Shown in pieces: positions 24,533-33,078 of a DNA stretch of 64,000 bases; position 1 is the stretch's first letter; the number at the start of each line of letters is the position of its first letter. The notes under the pieces were generated by a model. The model did no database searches, was not told where the DNA came from, and saw only the letters and a program-made list of their open reading frames with translations. The stretch lies in the NCBI GenBank assembly GCA_024236015.1, contig JACKLK010000012.1, forward strand, positions 62,001 through 126,000, in the 5' to 3' direction. The DNA comes from Rhodoferax sp. Lineage in GTDB: Bacteria; Pseudomonadota; Gammaproteobacteria; Burkholderiales; Burkholderiaceae_C. Both the position numbers and the translations under genes were made by a program.

Positions 24533-25405
24533 TCAGCCCAGGATGTCGCGCACGCCGAAACGCGGCGCGTAACCCAGCTGGCGCCGCGCCTTGGCGTGGC
24601 TGATCAGCGAGCCGGCACCCACCAGTTCCGGGCCGATCGCGTCCGCGGCGAGATCGGGATAGAAACGCTCGAGCAGGCCCCGAGAATCCAGGCCGGTCCA
24701 GTTGTCGGCCGCGGTGATGAAAAACGCCTCGTGCAAGTCGCCCGGCGTCGACTCCAGCGCCAGCCGATGCGCCGTGGCCACGTCGCGCGCATCGACGAAG
24801 GCCCACAGGTTCTTGCGCCAGTTGCCGTAGTCGCTCACCAGCGCCTGGTAGAACGATCGCTGCGCCGGCTCCGGCAACCAGATCCACGGCGCGCGCAGGC
24901 AGACCGTGCGCATGTGGTAGCGGTCGGAATACGTCCGGCAGATCTGCTCGCACACGACCTTGCTCAGGCCGTACGGGTCCTGCGGCCGGCCCGGATGGTG
25001 TTCGTCGATGGGCACGGACACCGGCTGCAGCGCATGGGTGCTGAAGGCAAAACCCAGGGTCGACTCGCTCGAGGTCATCACGAGCTTGCCGATGCCATGC
25101 CGGGCGGCCGCCTCCAGCGTGTTGAAGGTTCCGTTCACGTTGACGTCGAACACCCGCTTGGCCGGGTCGTTCAGCGGATGCGGGATGCCGGCGACATGGA
25201 TCACCGCGTCGTAACCCTCCATCGCCCGTGTCACCGCGTCCAGGTCCAGGATGTCGACCGCATGCACCGCCACGTCGGCGCGTTGCGGCGCCACCCGGTC
25301 GAGCACGCCGACACGGTAGCCGTGCAAGACCAGGTCGTCGACGACGTAACGCCCGACGGCGCCGCTGCCGCCGGTGACCAGGATCCGTCGTGTGTGCGCG
25401 CCCAT
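24533..25405 (-). CDS. NAD-dependent epimerase/dehydratase family protein
   Basis: A 290-residue extended SDR. Seen: RRILVTGGSGAVGRYVVDDL (nucleotide loop), AVDILDLDAV, VIHVAGIPHP, VNGTFNTLEAAA, TSSESTLGF and YGLSKVVCEQI (YxxxK). It is the last gene of the anthranilate operon, 12 nt after the RidA gene, but no anthranilate-pathway step clearly needs it, so its substrate is unknown. Uronate dehydrogenases share some of these segments; that alternative is not supported by context. Confidence 0.8.
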   Translation of the reverse strand: MGAHTRRILVTGGSGAVGRYVVDDLVLHGYRVGVLDRVAPQRADVAVHAVDILDLDAVTRAMEGYDAVIHVAGIPHPLNDPAKRVFDVNVNGTFNTLEAAARHGIGKLVMTSSESTLGFAFSTHALQPVSVPIDEHHPGRPQDPYGLSKVVCEQICRTYSDRYHMRTVCLRAPWIWLPEPAQRSFYQALVSDYGNWRKNLWAFVDARDVATAHRLALESTPGDLHEAFFITAADNWTGLDSRGLLERFYPDLAADAIGPELVGAGSLISHAKARRQLGYAPRFGVRDILG

Positions 25406-25417
25406 GGATGGTCCTCG

Positions 25418-25810
25418 TCAGTCCGGCAATACCGCCGTCACCTCGATCTCGACCTTGGCCCGCTGCTCGACCAGCGCGGCCACCTGCACGCAGGTCATGG
25501 CCGGGAAGTGGCGCCCCATGACCTCGCGGTAGACCTGGCCCAGCTCCTTGAGCCGGGCGTTGTATTCGACCCGGTCGACGATGTACCAGGTCATGCGCAC
25601 CATGTGCGACGGATCGGCGCCGGCCTCGTGCAGGATGGCCACGATGTTGCGCAAGGCCTGCGCCGTCTGGCCGATGAAGTCGTCGGTCTCGAACTGCTGC
25701 TGCGCGTTCCAGCCGATCTGGCCGCCGACGAAGATCTGGGTGCCCCGCGCGGCCACGCCGTTGGCATATCCCTTGGCCGGCAGCCAGCCGGGAGGTTGGA
25801 GGAATTTCAT
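25418..25810 (-). CDS. RidA/YjgF-family enamine-imine deaminase
   Basis: A 130-residue RidA-type protein: FLQPPGWLPAKGYANGVAARG, IFVGGQIGWN, QTAQALRNIVAILHEAGADPSHMVRMTWYI and a C-terminal VQVAALVEQRAKVEIEVTAVL. RidA proteins are trimeric and hydrolyse reactive enamines and imines. The monooxygenase/reductase of this operon yields a 2-amino-5-oxo-cyclohexene carboxyl-CoA, an enamine, so this protein could catalyse loss of ammonia from that ring. That is inference from context. The conserved RidA arginine that binds carboxylates is not obvious in this branch. It overlaps the ligase stop by ATGA at 25807-25810. Confidence 0.85.
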   Translation of the reverse strand: MKFLQPPGWLPAKGYANGVAARGTQIFVGGQIGWNAQQQFETDDFIGQTAQALRNIVAILHEAGADPSHMVRMTWYIVDRVEYNARLKELGQVYREVMGRHFPAMTCVQVAALVEQRAKVEIEVTAVLPD

Positions 25811-27447
25811 GCGGTCTTGAGCTTGAAGCGTTGCAGCTTGCCGGTTTCGGTGCGCGGCAGGCTGGTGACGAATGCGATGTCGCGCGGGTATTTGTAGGGT
25901 GCGATGCTGGCCTTCACATGATCCTGCAAGGCCTTGACCATCGCGGCGTCGCCACTGGCGCCGGGCTTGAGCACGCAGAACGCCTTGACCCGCATGCCCC
26001 GTTCCTCGTCCGGCACGCCGACCACGGCGCACTCGGCCACGGATGCATGCTTGAGCAAGGCGTCCTCGACCTCCGGTGCGCCCACGTTGTAGCCGGAGGT
26101 GATGATCATGTCGTCGGTACGCGCCTGGTAGAAGAAATAGCCGTCCGCGTCCTGCTGGAAGGCATCGCCGGGATAGTTCCAGCCGTCGCGCACATAGTTC
26201 GACTGCCGTGGGTCGCCCAGGTACTTGCATCCCGTGGGCCCCTGGACCGCCAGCTTGCCGACCTGGCCCACCGGCAGCTCGCACCCCTGGTCGTCGACCA
26301 CCTTGGCCACGTAACCCGGCACCACCTGGCCGATGGCTCCGCGGCGCACCGCGTCCGGCGGCGACGAGATGAAGATGTGGAACATCTCGGTGGCGCCGAT
26401 GCCGTCCAGGATCTCGATGCCGCTGGCGTCCTTCCACAACTGCCGCGTCGCGTCCGGCAATGCCTCGCCGGCGCTGACGCAGATGCGCAGCGACGGCTTG
26501 CCGCGTTGCGCCGCCAGCGCCTTGAGGTGCGGCGCCATCTGGCGATAGAACGTGGGCGCGGTGTAGCAGATGGTGGCCCCGACCTCGAACATCAGTTGCG
26601 CCATGCCGTCCGGCGTATACGGCTTGCCCGGGAAATACACCGAGGCGCCGGCCCACATCGGGAAGATCAGCAGGCCGCCCAGCCCGAACGTGAAGGCCAG
26701 CGGCGGCGAACCCATGACGACGTCGTCCGGGCCGGCGCGCAACACGTGGCGCGGCCAGGCCTCGCAGGCCGCCATGACGTCGCGGTGCGTGTGCACGGCT
26801 GCCTTGGGCTTGCCGGTGGTGCCGGAGGTGAAGGCCAGCAACGCTACGTCGGTGGCCGCGGTCGGGCAGGCGGTGAATGCGCCATGCTTGTCGGTGGCGC
26901 GTGCCTCCAGCGAATCCGGCTCGCCCGCGCCGACCGGCGCGTTGAACGCGATCACCGTGGCCAGCACCGGATGCGCGGCCTGCGCCTGCTGCAGCTCGGC
27001 CAGCAACGCGACGTCGCACAAGGCCGCGGCCGGCTCGGACTTGTCGATGATGTCACCCAGCTCCTTGGCCCGCAGCAAGGGCATGGTCGCCACCGCCACC
27101 AGGCCGGCCTTCATGACCGCCAGCATGGACAAGGCCATCATGATGGAATTGCCACCGCGCAGCAGCACCCGGTTGCCCGGCACCAGGCCCAGGTCCTGCA
27201 CCAGCACATGGGCGATGCGGTCGACGCGCACCCGTGCCTCGGCATAGGTGACAGTCTCGGTGTCCGAGCGCAGCATCGGGAAATAGGTGAACCCCTTGAT
27301 CGGCGCCTTGTCCAGCAGCTCCTGGACCAGGTTGAGCTGCTCCGGGAACTGCAGCTCCGGCGCATCGAAGCGCAGCTGCGGCCACTGCTCGGGCGGGGGG
27401 AGTCGATCGTGGACGAAACGATCCACCTGGGCGGACGCGGACATCAT
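25807..27447 (-). CDS. 2-aminobenzoate-CoA ligase-like acyl-CoA synthetase
   Basis: A 546-residue AMP-forming aryl-CoA ligase. Seen: LLAFTSGTTGKPKAAVHTH (P-loop), SPPLAFTFGLGGLLIFPM, YTAPTFYRQM, ISAGEALP-like ICVSAGEALPD, LDGIGATEMFHIFIS, DDMIITSGYNVGAPEVE and the terminal Lys motif PRTETGKLQRFKLK. The benzoate/2-aminobenzoate-CoA ligase branch fits best, and the neighbouring monooxygenase/reductase makes anthranilate the likely substrate. ATG at 27447 has AGGAG 6 nt upstream and overlaps the acyl-CoA dehydrogenase stop. An open frame running on to 29406 is a same-strand artefact across the next two genes. Confidence 0.88.
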   Translation of the reverse strand: MMSASAQVDRFVHDRLPPPEQWPQLRFDAPELQFPEQLNLVQELLDKAPIKGFTYFPMLRSDTETVTYAEARVRVDRIAHVLVQDLGLVPGNRVLLRGGNSIMMALSMLAVMKAGLVAVATMPLLRAKELGDIIDKSEPAAALCDVALLAELQQAQAAHPVLATVIAFNAPVGAGEPDSLEARATDKHGAFTACPTAATDVALLAFTSGTTGKPKAAVHTHRDVMAACEAWPRHVLRAGPDDVVMGSPPLAFTFGLGGLLIFPMWAGASVYFPGKPYTPDGMAQLMFEVGATICYTAPTFYRQMAPHLKALAAQRGKPSLRICVSAGEALPDATRQLWKDASGIEILDGIGATEMFHIFISSPPDAVRRGAIGQVVPGYVAKVVDDQGCELPVGQVGKLAVQGPTGCKYLGDPRQSNYVRDGWNYPGDAFQQDADGYFFYQARTDDMIITSGYNVGAPEVEDALLKHASVAECAVVGVPDEERGMRVKAFCVLKPGASGDAAMVKALQDHVKASIAPYKYPRDIAFVTSLPRTETGKLQRFKLKTA

Positions 27448-28628
27448 GCTGCTCCTTTCAACACGGACTTTCCGATGATGAGCTGTTGCACCTCGGTGGC
27501 ACCTTCGTAGATGCGCAGCGAACGGATGTCGCGGTACAGGTGCTCGATGGTGTTGCCGACACGCACGCCTTGGCCGCCGTGCATCTGCAGCGCCATGTCG
27601 ATGACGCGCTGCGCGTTCTCGGTCGCCGCCATCTTGGCCATGGCCGCCTGCGCGGTATAGGCCTGCGCCTGCTCGGGTGTCGCCGTGCCCACGCAGTCGC
27701 GCAGCCAGGCGGCACGGTAGGTCAGCAGCGCGGCCGCATCGAGCAGCGCGGCCATGTCGCCCAGCCGGGCCTGCGTCAGCTGGAAGTCGGCCAGGTGCTG
27801 GCCGAACATCGGCCGCCGGCGCGTATACGCCACCGCCTCGTCCAAGGCGCGCCGGGCCATGCCCAGCGCCGCGCCGGCGACCGAGGCGCGGAAGATGTCC
27901 AGCGTCCGCATCGCCAGCTTGAAGCCGCCTTCGCGCGGGCCGAGCTGCGCACCAGCCGGCACCCGGCACTGGGTCAGGCGCACGCTGGCCAGCGGATGCG
28001 GCGCCATCACGTGGATGTGTTCGGAGTCGTCCAGCCCCGGGGTGTCGGCATCGACGATGAAGGCGGTGATACCGCGGCTGCCGCGCTCGGGCTCGGTCTT
28101 GGCGAACACGCAGTAGTAGTCGGCAATGCCGCCGTTGCTGATCCAGGTCTTGACGCCGTCGAGCACGAAGCCGCCGTCGGCATCGGCGCGGGCCGTCGTC
28201 GCCATCGCGCCGACGTCGGAGCCGGCGTCGGGCTCGCTGAGCGCGAACGCGGCGATCGTGTCGCCGCGCGCCACGGCCGGCAGGTAGGCCTGCTGCTGTT
28301 CGGCGCTGCCTGCCAGCGTGATCGCGCCGCTGCCCAGGCCCTGCATCGCGAACGCGAAATCGGCCAGCGGCGAATGGTATGCGAGCGTCTCGCGCAGGAT
28401 CACCAGCGCCCGCGAGTCGAGCGCGGGCAAGGCACCGCCAAAGGCCGCCGGCACACAGTAGCGCAACCAGCCGGCGTCGCCGAGCCGACGCACCCACTGG
28501 CGGCAGGCGGCCCGGTCGTCGGATTCGTCGACTTGCTGCGTAGCCGCCCAGGCGGCCAGGCCATCGGCCAGCGTGTGATGCGCCGCGTCGAAGAAGGGCA
28601 GTGCGTAGTGCGAAGTCGCGGCGGCCAT
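27444..28628 (-). CDS. Acyl-CoA dehydrogenase
   Basis: A 394-residue flavoprotein of the acyl-CoA dehydrogenase family. Seen: LAYHSPLADFAFAMQGLGSGAITLAGS, FALSEPDAGSDVGAMATTA, DGVKTWISNGGIADYYCVFAKT, DIFRASVAGAALGMARRALDEAVAYTRRRPMFGQ, MHGGQGVRVGNTIEHLYRDIRSLRIYEGATEVQQ. In the anthranilate CoA pathway a dehydrogenase of this kind would act in the beta-oxidation-like steps after ring reduction. Note IYEGATE where many members have IYEGTSE. Coupled to the ligase by a 4-nt overlap and 3 nt from the enoyl-CoA hydratase stop. Confidence 0.92.
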   Translation of the reverse strand: MAAATSHYALPFFDAAHHTLADGLAAWAATQQVDESDDRAACRQWVRRLGDAGWLRYCVPAAFGGALPALDSRALVILRETLAYHSPLADFAFAMQGLGSGAITLAGSAEQQQAYLPAVARGDTIAAFALSEPDAGSDVGAMATTARADADGGFVLDGVKTWISNGGIADYYCVFAKTEPERGSRGITAFIVDADTPGLDDSEHIHVMAPHPLASVRLTQCRVPAGAQLGPREGGFKLAMRTLDIFRASVAGAALGMARRALDEAVAYTRRRPMFGQHLADFQLTQARLGDMAALLDAAALLTYRAAWLRDCVGTATPEQAQAYTAQAAMAKMAATENAQRVIDMALQMHGGQGVRVGNTIEHLYRDIRSLRIYEGATEVQQLIIGKSVLKGAA

Positions 28629-28631
28629 GAC

Positions 28632-29486
28632 TCAATCGCCTCCGAACACCGGCCGGGCCTTGGCGGCGAATGCCTCGTAGGCGCGGGTGAAGTCCCGGCT
28701 CTGCATGCAGATGGCCTGCGCCTGTGCTTCGGCCTCGACCGCCTGCTCGATCGTCATCGCCCATTCCTGCTGCAGCATGGTCTTGGTCATGCCGTGGGCG
28801 AAGGTCGGCCCCGCGGCGAGTTCGGCCGCGAAGGCCTGCGCCTTGGGCAGCAGCTCGGCGCTGTCGTGCAAGGCATTGAAGAATCCCCAGGCCAGGCCTT
28901 CCTGCGCCGTCATCGCGCGACCGCTGAACAGCAACTCGCTGGCGCGCCCCTGGCCGATGACCCGCGGCAACAGGGCGCAGGCGCCCATGTCGGCGCCGGC
29001 CAGGCCGACACGCGTGAACAGGAAGGCGGTGCGCGTGGCCGGCGTGCCGTAACGCATGTCGCAGGCCAGCGCCATCATCGCGCCGGCACCGGCGCAGATG
29101 CCGTCGATGGCGCCGATCACCGGCTGCGGGCAGTTGCGCATGGTCTTGACCAGGTCGCCGGTCATGCGGGTGAACTCCAGCATCTCGGGCATGCTCATCT
29201 TGGTCAGCGGCCCGATGATCTCGTGCACGTCGCCGCCGGAGCAGAAGTTGCCGCCCGCCCCGGTGACCACCACCGCCTTGACGTCGGTGCTGCGGCGCAA
29301 TGCGTCGAACAGCTGGCACAACTCGGAGTACGAATCGAAGGTCAGCGGATTCTTGCGCTCGGGCCGGCTCAGCGTGATCGTGCCGACCCCGTCCGCACAG
29401 GTCCACGCAAAATGCCGCGCAGCAAATCCGGCGGTCGCGTCGTAACGGCCCCGCATGGGGTTGGAACTGCCGATGTAGTGTTTCAT
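28632..29486 (-). CDS. Enoyl-CoA hydratase/isomerase family protein
   Basis: A 284-residue crotonase-fold protein. Seen: GVGTITLSRPERKNPLTFDSY, VVVTGAGGNFCSGGDVHEI (oxyanion hole), PVIGAIDGICAGAGAMMALACDMRYG, FTRVGLAGADMGACALLPRVIGQGRASELLFSGR. The GADMGAC segment has Asp where many hydratases carry the catalytic Glu, so it may be a variant hydrolase or ring-opening hydratase rather than a standard hydratase. Pathway role: hydration or hydrolytic ring opening of the reduced aminobenzoyl-CoA ring. It overlaps the MarR stop by ATGA at 29483-29486. Confidence 0.88.
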   Translation of the reverse strand: MKHYIGSSNPMRGRYDATAGFAARHFAWTCADGVGTITLSRPERKNPLTFDSYSELCQLFDALRRSTDVKAVVVTGAGGNFCSGGDVHEIIGPLTKMSMPEMLEFTRMTGDLVKTMRNCPQPVIGAIDGICAGAGAMMALACDMRYGTPATRTAFLFTRVGLAGADMGACALLPRVIGQGRASELLFSGRAMTAQEGLAWGFFNALHDSAELLPKAQAFAAELAAGPTFAHGMTKTMLQQEWAMTIEQAVEAEAQAQAICMQSRDFTRAYEAFAAKARPVFGGD

Positions 29487-29977
29487 GCCGAATCCTTGTG
29501 TGTGATGACCGCCTGGCTGTGTTGCTTGACCTTGCCCAGCAGCCGGTGCAAGGTGTCGATCTCGCGCTCGCTCAAGCCGCCGAAGGCTTCGACCACCCAG
29601 GCCTCGTGGGCACGGGCCATGTCGGCGAACTGCGCGCGTCCGCGCGGCGTCAGCCGCACCCGGTAGGCGCGGCGATCGCCGGGCACCTGCACCCGCTCGA
29701 CCAGGTCTTCGAGCACCAGCTGGTCGGTGATGCCGGTGACGTTGCCGCCGGTGACCATCATGCGGCGCGACAACTCGTTCATCTTCAGGCCGTCGGGGGC
29801 GCGCTCGAGCTGCGCCATCAGGTCGAAACGCGGCAGCGTCATCTCGAACTGGTCGCGCAGGGCGCCGCGCACGCGGGCCTCGATCAGGTGGGTGCAGGTC
29901 AGCAGCCGCAACCACAGGCGCAGCTCCTGCGGGTGCTCCGCGGCGCTGGTGCCGATCAGGCGGGCCTCCTTGTCCAT
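29483..29977 (-). CDS. MarR family transcriptional regulator
   Basis: A 164-residue winged-helix regulator. Seen: LPRFDLMAQLERAPDGLKMNELSRRMMVTGGNVTGITDQLVLEDLVERVQVPGDRRAYRVRLTPRGR (read in parts: recognition helix VTGGNVTGITDQL, wing DRRAYRVRLT). MarR proteins in aromatic-CoA operons usually respond to the CoA thioester. It lies inside the operon, between the first gene and the hydratase, so it would be co-transcribed with the genes it controls. ATG at 29977, 14 nt after the monooxygenase stop. Confidence 0.9.
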   Translation of the reverse strand: MDKEARLIGTSAAEHPQELRLWLRLLTCTHLIEARVRGALRDQFEMTLPRFDLMAQLERAPDGLKMNELSRRMMVTGGNVTGITDQLVLEDLVERVQVPGDRRAYRVRLTPRGRAQFADMARAHEAWVVEAFGGLSEREIDTLHRLLGKVKQHSQAVITHKDSA

Positions 29978-29991
29978 GACGCCTTCCACCG

Positions 29992-32421
29992 CTAGAAACC
30001 CTGCGCCCGGGCCTGGGCATCGGCATCGGCAACCGCGTTGCCGGCGCCACCGGCCTGTTGCAGCTTGCCGGCCTCGCGGTACAGCTGGTCGCGTCCGGGC
30101 AGGTACTGGCGCGGCCAGTCGACCCGGGGCGACTGCAACGCCGCCGTCTCGTGCAGCGTCCAGGCCGGATCGGCCAGGTGCGGGCGCGCGATGGCGCACA
30201 GGTCGGCGCGGCCGGCCGCGATGATGCTGTTGACCTGGTCGGCCTGCGTGATCGCGCCCACCGCCATGGTGCGGATGCCGGCCTCGTTGCGGATGCGGTC
30301 GGCGAACGGCGTCTGGTACATGCGGCCGTAGACCGGCTGGGCGTCGCGCGTGGTCTGGCCGGACGAGACGTCGATCAGGTCGCAGCCGGCCTGCTTGAAC
30401 AGGCGCGCGATCTGCACCGCGTCGTCGGCATCGGTGCCGCCGGCGACCCAGTCGTGCGCCGAGATGCGCACGCTCATCGGCTTGTCCTCGGGCCAGGCCG
30501 CACGCATGGCGCGGAACACCTCGAGCGGGAAGCGGCAGCGGTTCTCCAGCCCTTCGCGGCCCTGGCCGCCATAGGCGTCGGTGCGCCGGTTGGTCAGCGG
30601 GCTGATGAAACTCGCCAGCAGGTAGCCGTGCGCGCAGTGCAGCTCCAGCCAGTCGAAGCCGGCCTCCAGCGCGCGCCGTGTCGACGCGACGAAGGCCTCG
30701 CGCATGTGTTCCATGTCCTGCGCCGTCATCGCCGCCGGCGTCTGGTTGCGCGGGCCGTACGGCACGGCGCTGGCAGCGAGCAGCGGCCAGTTGGCGCCGG
30801 CGTCCGGCAGCGGCTCGTCGATGGCCTCCCAGCCGAGCTGGGTCGAACCCTTGGGACCGCTGTGGCCGAGCTGCAGGCCGATCAGCGCCGTGCTCTGGCC
30901 GTGCACGAAGTCGACGATACGCGCCAGGCCGGCCTGCTGCGCGTCGTTCCACAGGCCGGTGCAGCCGGGCGTGATGCGGCCTTCGGGTGTCGGGCTGGTC
31001 ATCTCCACCATCACCAGCGCGGCGCCGCCGAGCGCACGGGCGCCCAGGTGCACCAGGTGGAAGTCCTGCACCACGCCGTCGACGGCGCTGTAGGTGGCCA
31101 TCGGCGAGACGACGATGCGGTTCTTGAGCCGCGCGCCGCGCAGCTGCAGCGGCAGCAACATCGGCGGCAGGGCCGGCGCCCCGGTGGCGTCCGGCGCGGC
31201 GAGCGGCGAATCCTGGCCTCCGGGCGCCGGCTGGTGGCGCGCCATCCATTGCTCGAAGCCGCCGACCCATGCGGCGTCGCGCAGGCGCAGGTTCTCGTGG
31301 CTGATGCGCTGCGAACGGGTCAGCAGCGAATACGCGAACTGCTCGATCTGCATGCCGGTGTAGCGGCTCACGTTCTCGAACCATTCGGTCGAGTTGCGCG
31401 CGGCGTTCTGGATCTTGAGCACCTCGACGCTGCGCCGGTCCTCGTAGTGCTGCAGCACCGCATCACGATCGGCCGCGCCCTTTGACTCGCCGAACGCGTT
31501 CGCCAGGTCGATCGCGTCCTCCAGCGCCAGCTTGGTGCCGCTGCCGATCGAGAAATGCGCGGTGTGCGCGGCGTCGCCCATCAGCACCACCGGCACCCGG
31601 CCGTGCGACAGGTCGACATGGTGCACCCAGGTCTTGCACATCACGCGCGGGAAGCGGATCCAGTTCGCCGAGCCGCGCAGGTGGGTGGCGTTGTTGATCA
31701 GGCGGTGCCCGTCGAGGTAACGCGCGAACAGTCGCTCGCAGAAGGCGACCGCCTCGGCCTGCTCCATGTTGCCGATGCCGTGGGCGTCCCAGACCGGCTG
31801 CGGCGTCTCGACGATGAAGGTCGAGGTCTTGTCGTCGAACTTGTAGGCATGGGCCTGGAACCAGCCGTGTTCGGTCTGCTCGAACGCAAACGTGAACGCG
31901 TCGAAGGTCTTGTGCGTGCCCAGCCAGACGAAACGGCATTGCCGGGTGTCGATGTCGGGCTGGTAGACCTTGGAATAACGGCTGCGGATGCGGCTGTTGA
32001 GCCCGTCGCTGGCGATCACCAGGTCGGCGCGGTATTCGGCGGCCAGCGCCTGGTCGTCGGCGACGTCCTGCTCGAACACCAGCTCCACCCCCACCGCCTG
32101 GCAGCGGTCCTGCAGGATGTTGAGCAGATGCTTGCGCCCGATGCCGCAGAAGCCGTGGCCGCCCGAGCGCACGCTGCGCCCCTTGAAGAACACCTCGATG
32201 TCGTCCCAGTGGTTCAGTGCATCGCCGATCAGCCGGGCACTCGGCGGATCCGCCTCGGCCAGGTTCTCCAGCGTCTGGTCCGACAACACCACGCCCCAGC
32301 CGAAGGTGTCGTAAGGCTTGTTGCGCTCGACGACGACGACCCGATGGGCCGGATCCTGCAACTTCATCAGCAAGCCGAAATACAGGCCGGCCGGACCGCC
32401 GCCAATGCACAGGATATTCAT
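29992..32421 (-). CDS. 2-aminobenzoyl-CoA monooxygenase/reductase (FAD monooxygenase-OYE fusion)
   Basis: An 809-residue natural fusion. Residues 1-about 400 are a class A flavin monooxygenase: ILCIGGGPAGLYFGLLM, VLSDQTLENL, GIGRKHLLNILQDRC, ASDGLNSRIRSRY and LMGDAAHTAHFSIGSGTKLALEDA. Residues about 440-780 are an old-yellow-enzyme-type reductase: LKNRIVVSPMATYSA, LGHSGPKGST, HCAHGYLLASFISPLTNRRTDAYGG and VSSGQTT. This is the plan of the Azoarcus evansii enzyme that hydroxylates and then reduces 2-aminobenzoyl-CoA; databases also call such fusions salicylyl-CoA 5-hydroxylase. First gene of a seven-gene minus-strand operon. ATG at 32421; no clear ribosome site. Confidence 0.9.
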   Translation of the reverse strand: MNILCIGGGPAGLYFGLLMKLQDPAHRVVVVERNKPYDTFGWGVVLSDQTLENLAEADPPSARLIGDALNHWDDIEVFFKGRSVRSGGHGFCGIGRKHLLNILQDRCQAVGVELVFEQDVADDQALAAEYRADLVIASDGLNSRIRSRYSKVYQPDIDTRQCRFVWLGTHKTFDAFTFAFEQTEHGWFQAHAYKFDDKTSTFIVETPQPVWDAHGIGNMEQAEAVAFCERLFARYLDGHRLINNATHLRGSANWIRFPRVMCKTWVHHVDLSHGRVPVVLMGDAAHTAHFSIGSGTKLALEDAIDLANAFGESKGAADRDAVLQHYEDRRSVEVLKIQNAARNSTEWFENVSRYTGMQIEQFAYSLLTRSQRISHENLRLRDAAWVGGFEQWMARHQPAPGGQDSPLAAPDATGAPALPPMLLPLQLRGARLKNRIVVSPMATYSAVDGVVQDFHLVHLGARALGGAALVMVEMTSPTPEGRITPGCTGLWNDAQQAGLARIVDFVHGQSTALIGLQLGHSGPKGSTQLGWEAIDEPLPDAGANWPLLAASAVPYGPRNQTPAAMTAQDMEHMREAFVASTRRALEAGFDWLELHCAHGYLLASFISPLTNRRTDAYGGQGREGLENRCRFPLEVFRAMRAAWPEDKPMSVRISAHDWVAGGTDADDAVQIARLFKQAGCDLIDVSSGQTTRDAQPVYGRMYQTPFADRIRNEAGIRTMAVGAITQADQVNSIIAAGRADLCAIARPHLADPAWTLHETAALQSPRVDWPRQYLPGRDQLYREAGKLQQAGGAGNAVADADAQARAQGF

Positions 32422-32429
32422 GACGGAAT

Positions 32430-32457
32430 AGTTTATGCCTAAAGAATATGGTGTCAA
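32430..32457 (-). promoter_or_regulatory. Candidate sigma-70 promoter of the anthranilate operon
   Basis: Reading the minus strand: TTGACA (32457-32452), 16 nt, TAAACT (32435-32430). The -10 ends only 8 nt before the ATG of the monooxygenase gene, so the transcript would have almost no leader. The spacer holds TTTA-GGCA-TAAA, a short inverted repeat that overlaps the -10 and could be the MarR operator. Confidence 0.55.
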
Positions 32458-32585
32458 GCCGGGATGACACCAAGCGCCCCGCTGCAGCATGCCGCATCGG
32501 GTCGTCGCGGCGACCGCACCCTGCGGTACGATACGGCCACCCGCGCCATTGGCGCCGGTACCCCCTGCCGCCCTCCACGCCGACG

Positions 32586-33008
32586 ATGCCCCGCCCTGCC
32601 GCTCCCGCCCTCACCGCCGGCCGCCCCGCGAGGCACGGCCTGGCCTGTGTCGGCTTGCTGCTGGCGCTGGTCTTGACGCAATGGCTGGGCGTGGTGCACG
32701 GCAACATGCATGTCGAGTCCGTGGCGGCGCATCATCACGACGACGCGCATGCACATGCGCGGCACGCACCGCATCCGGCGCCGGACCAGACATTCGCCAC
32801 GTGGCTTGCCAGCCTGCTCGACGGGCATGGATCCGCCGCCGATTGCCGGCTGTACGACCAGATCAGCCATGGCGACTGCGCGCCGACACCGGTGCTGGTG
32901 CCGTTGGCGCCGGCCCGGCTGGCGGCAGCGGCGTTGCCGGTGATCGCGGGCCAGGTCGGGCGCATGCCCGCTTGGGCCCGGGCGCGCGGCCCCCCGGCCA
33001 TCCGCTGA
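32586..33008 (+). CDS. Small His-rich exported protein, unknown function
   Basis: A 140-residue protein with an N-terminal hydrophobic segment (ACVGLLLALVLTQWLGVVHG) that looks like a signal peptide or anchor, then a His cluster (VAAHHHDDAHAHARHAPH) and two Cys (DCRLYDQISHGDC). This layout is common in small periplasmic proteins encoded beside metal transporters. The metal-uptake genes follow 70 nt downstream, so zinc binding is a fair guess. ATG at 32586 chosen because it starts just before the signal; no strong ribosome site. Not recognised as a named family (DUF2946-like at best). Confidence 0.6.
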   Translation: MPRPAAPALTAGRPARHGLACVGLLLALVLTQWLGVVHGNMHVESVAAHHHDDAHAHARHAPHPAPDQTFATWLASLLDGHGSAADCRLYDQISHGDCAPTPVLVPLAPARLAAAALPVIAGQVGRMPAWARARGPPAIR

Positions 33009-33078
33009 GAAATCGCCCTACACGCCGCCCCGCCGACCCGCGCGGGCGGTTTGCCATTTCCCTCTCGACGGATGCCAC

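Noticed and set aside
25807..29406. 1199-residue minus-strand open frame
   Set aside because: Only the first-described 546 residues at its C-terminal end are the CoA ligase; the rest runs out of frame through the acyl-CoA dehydrogenase and hydratase genes.
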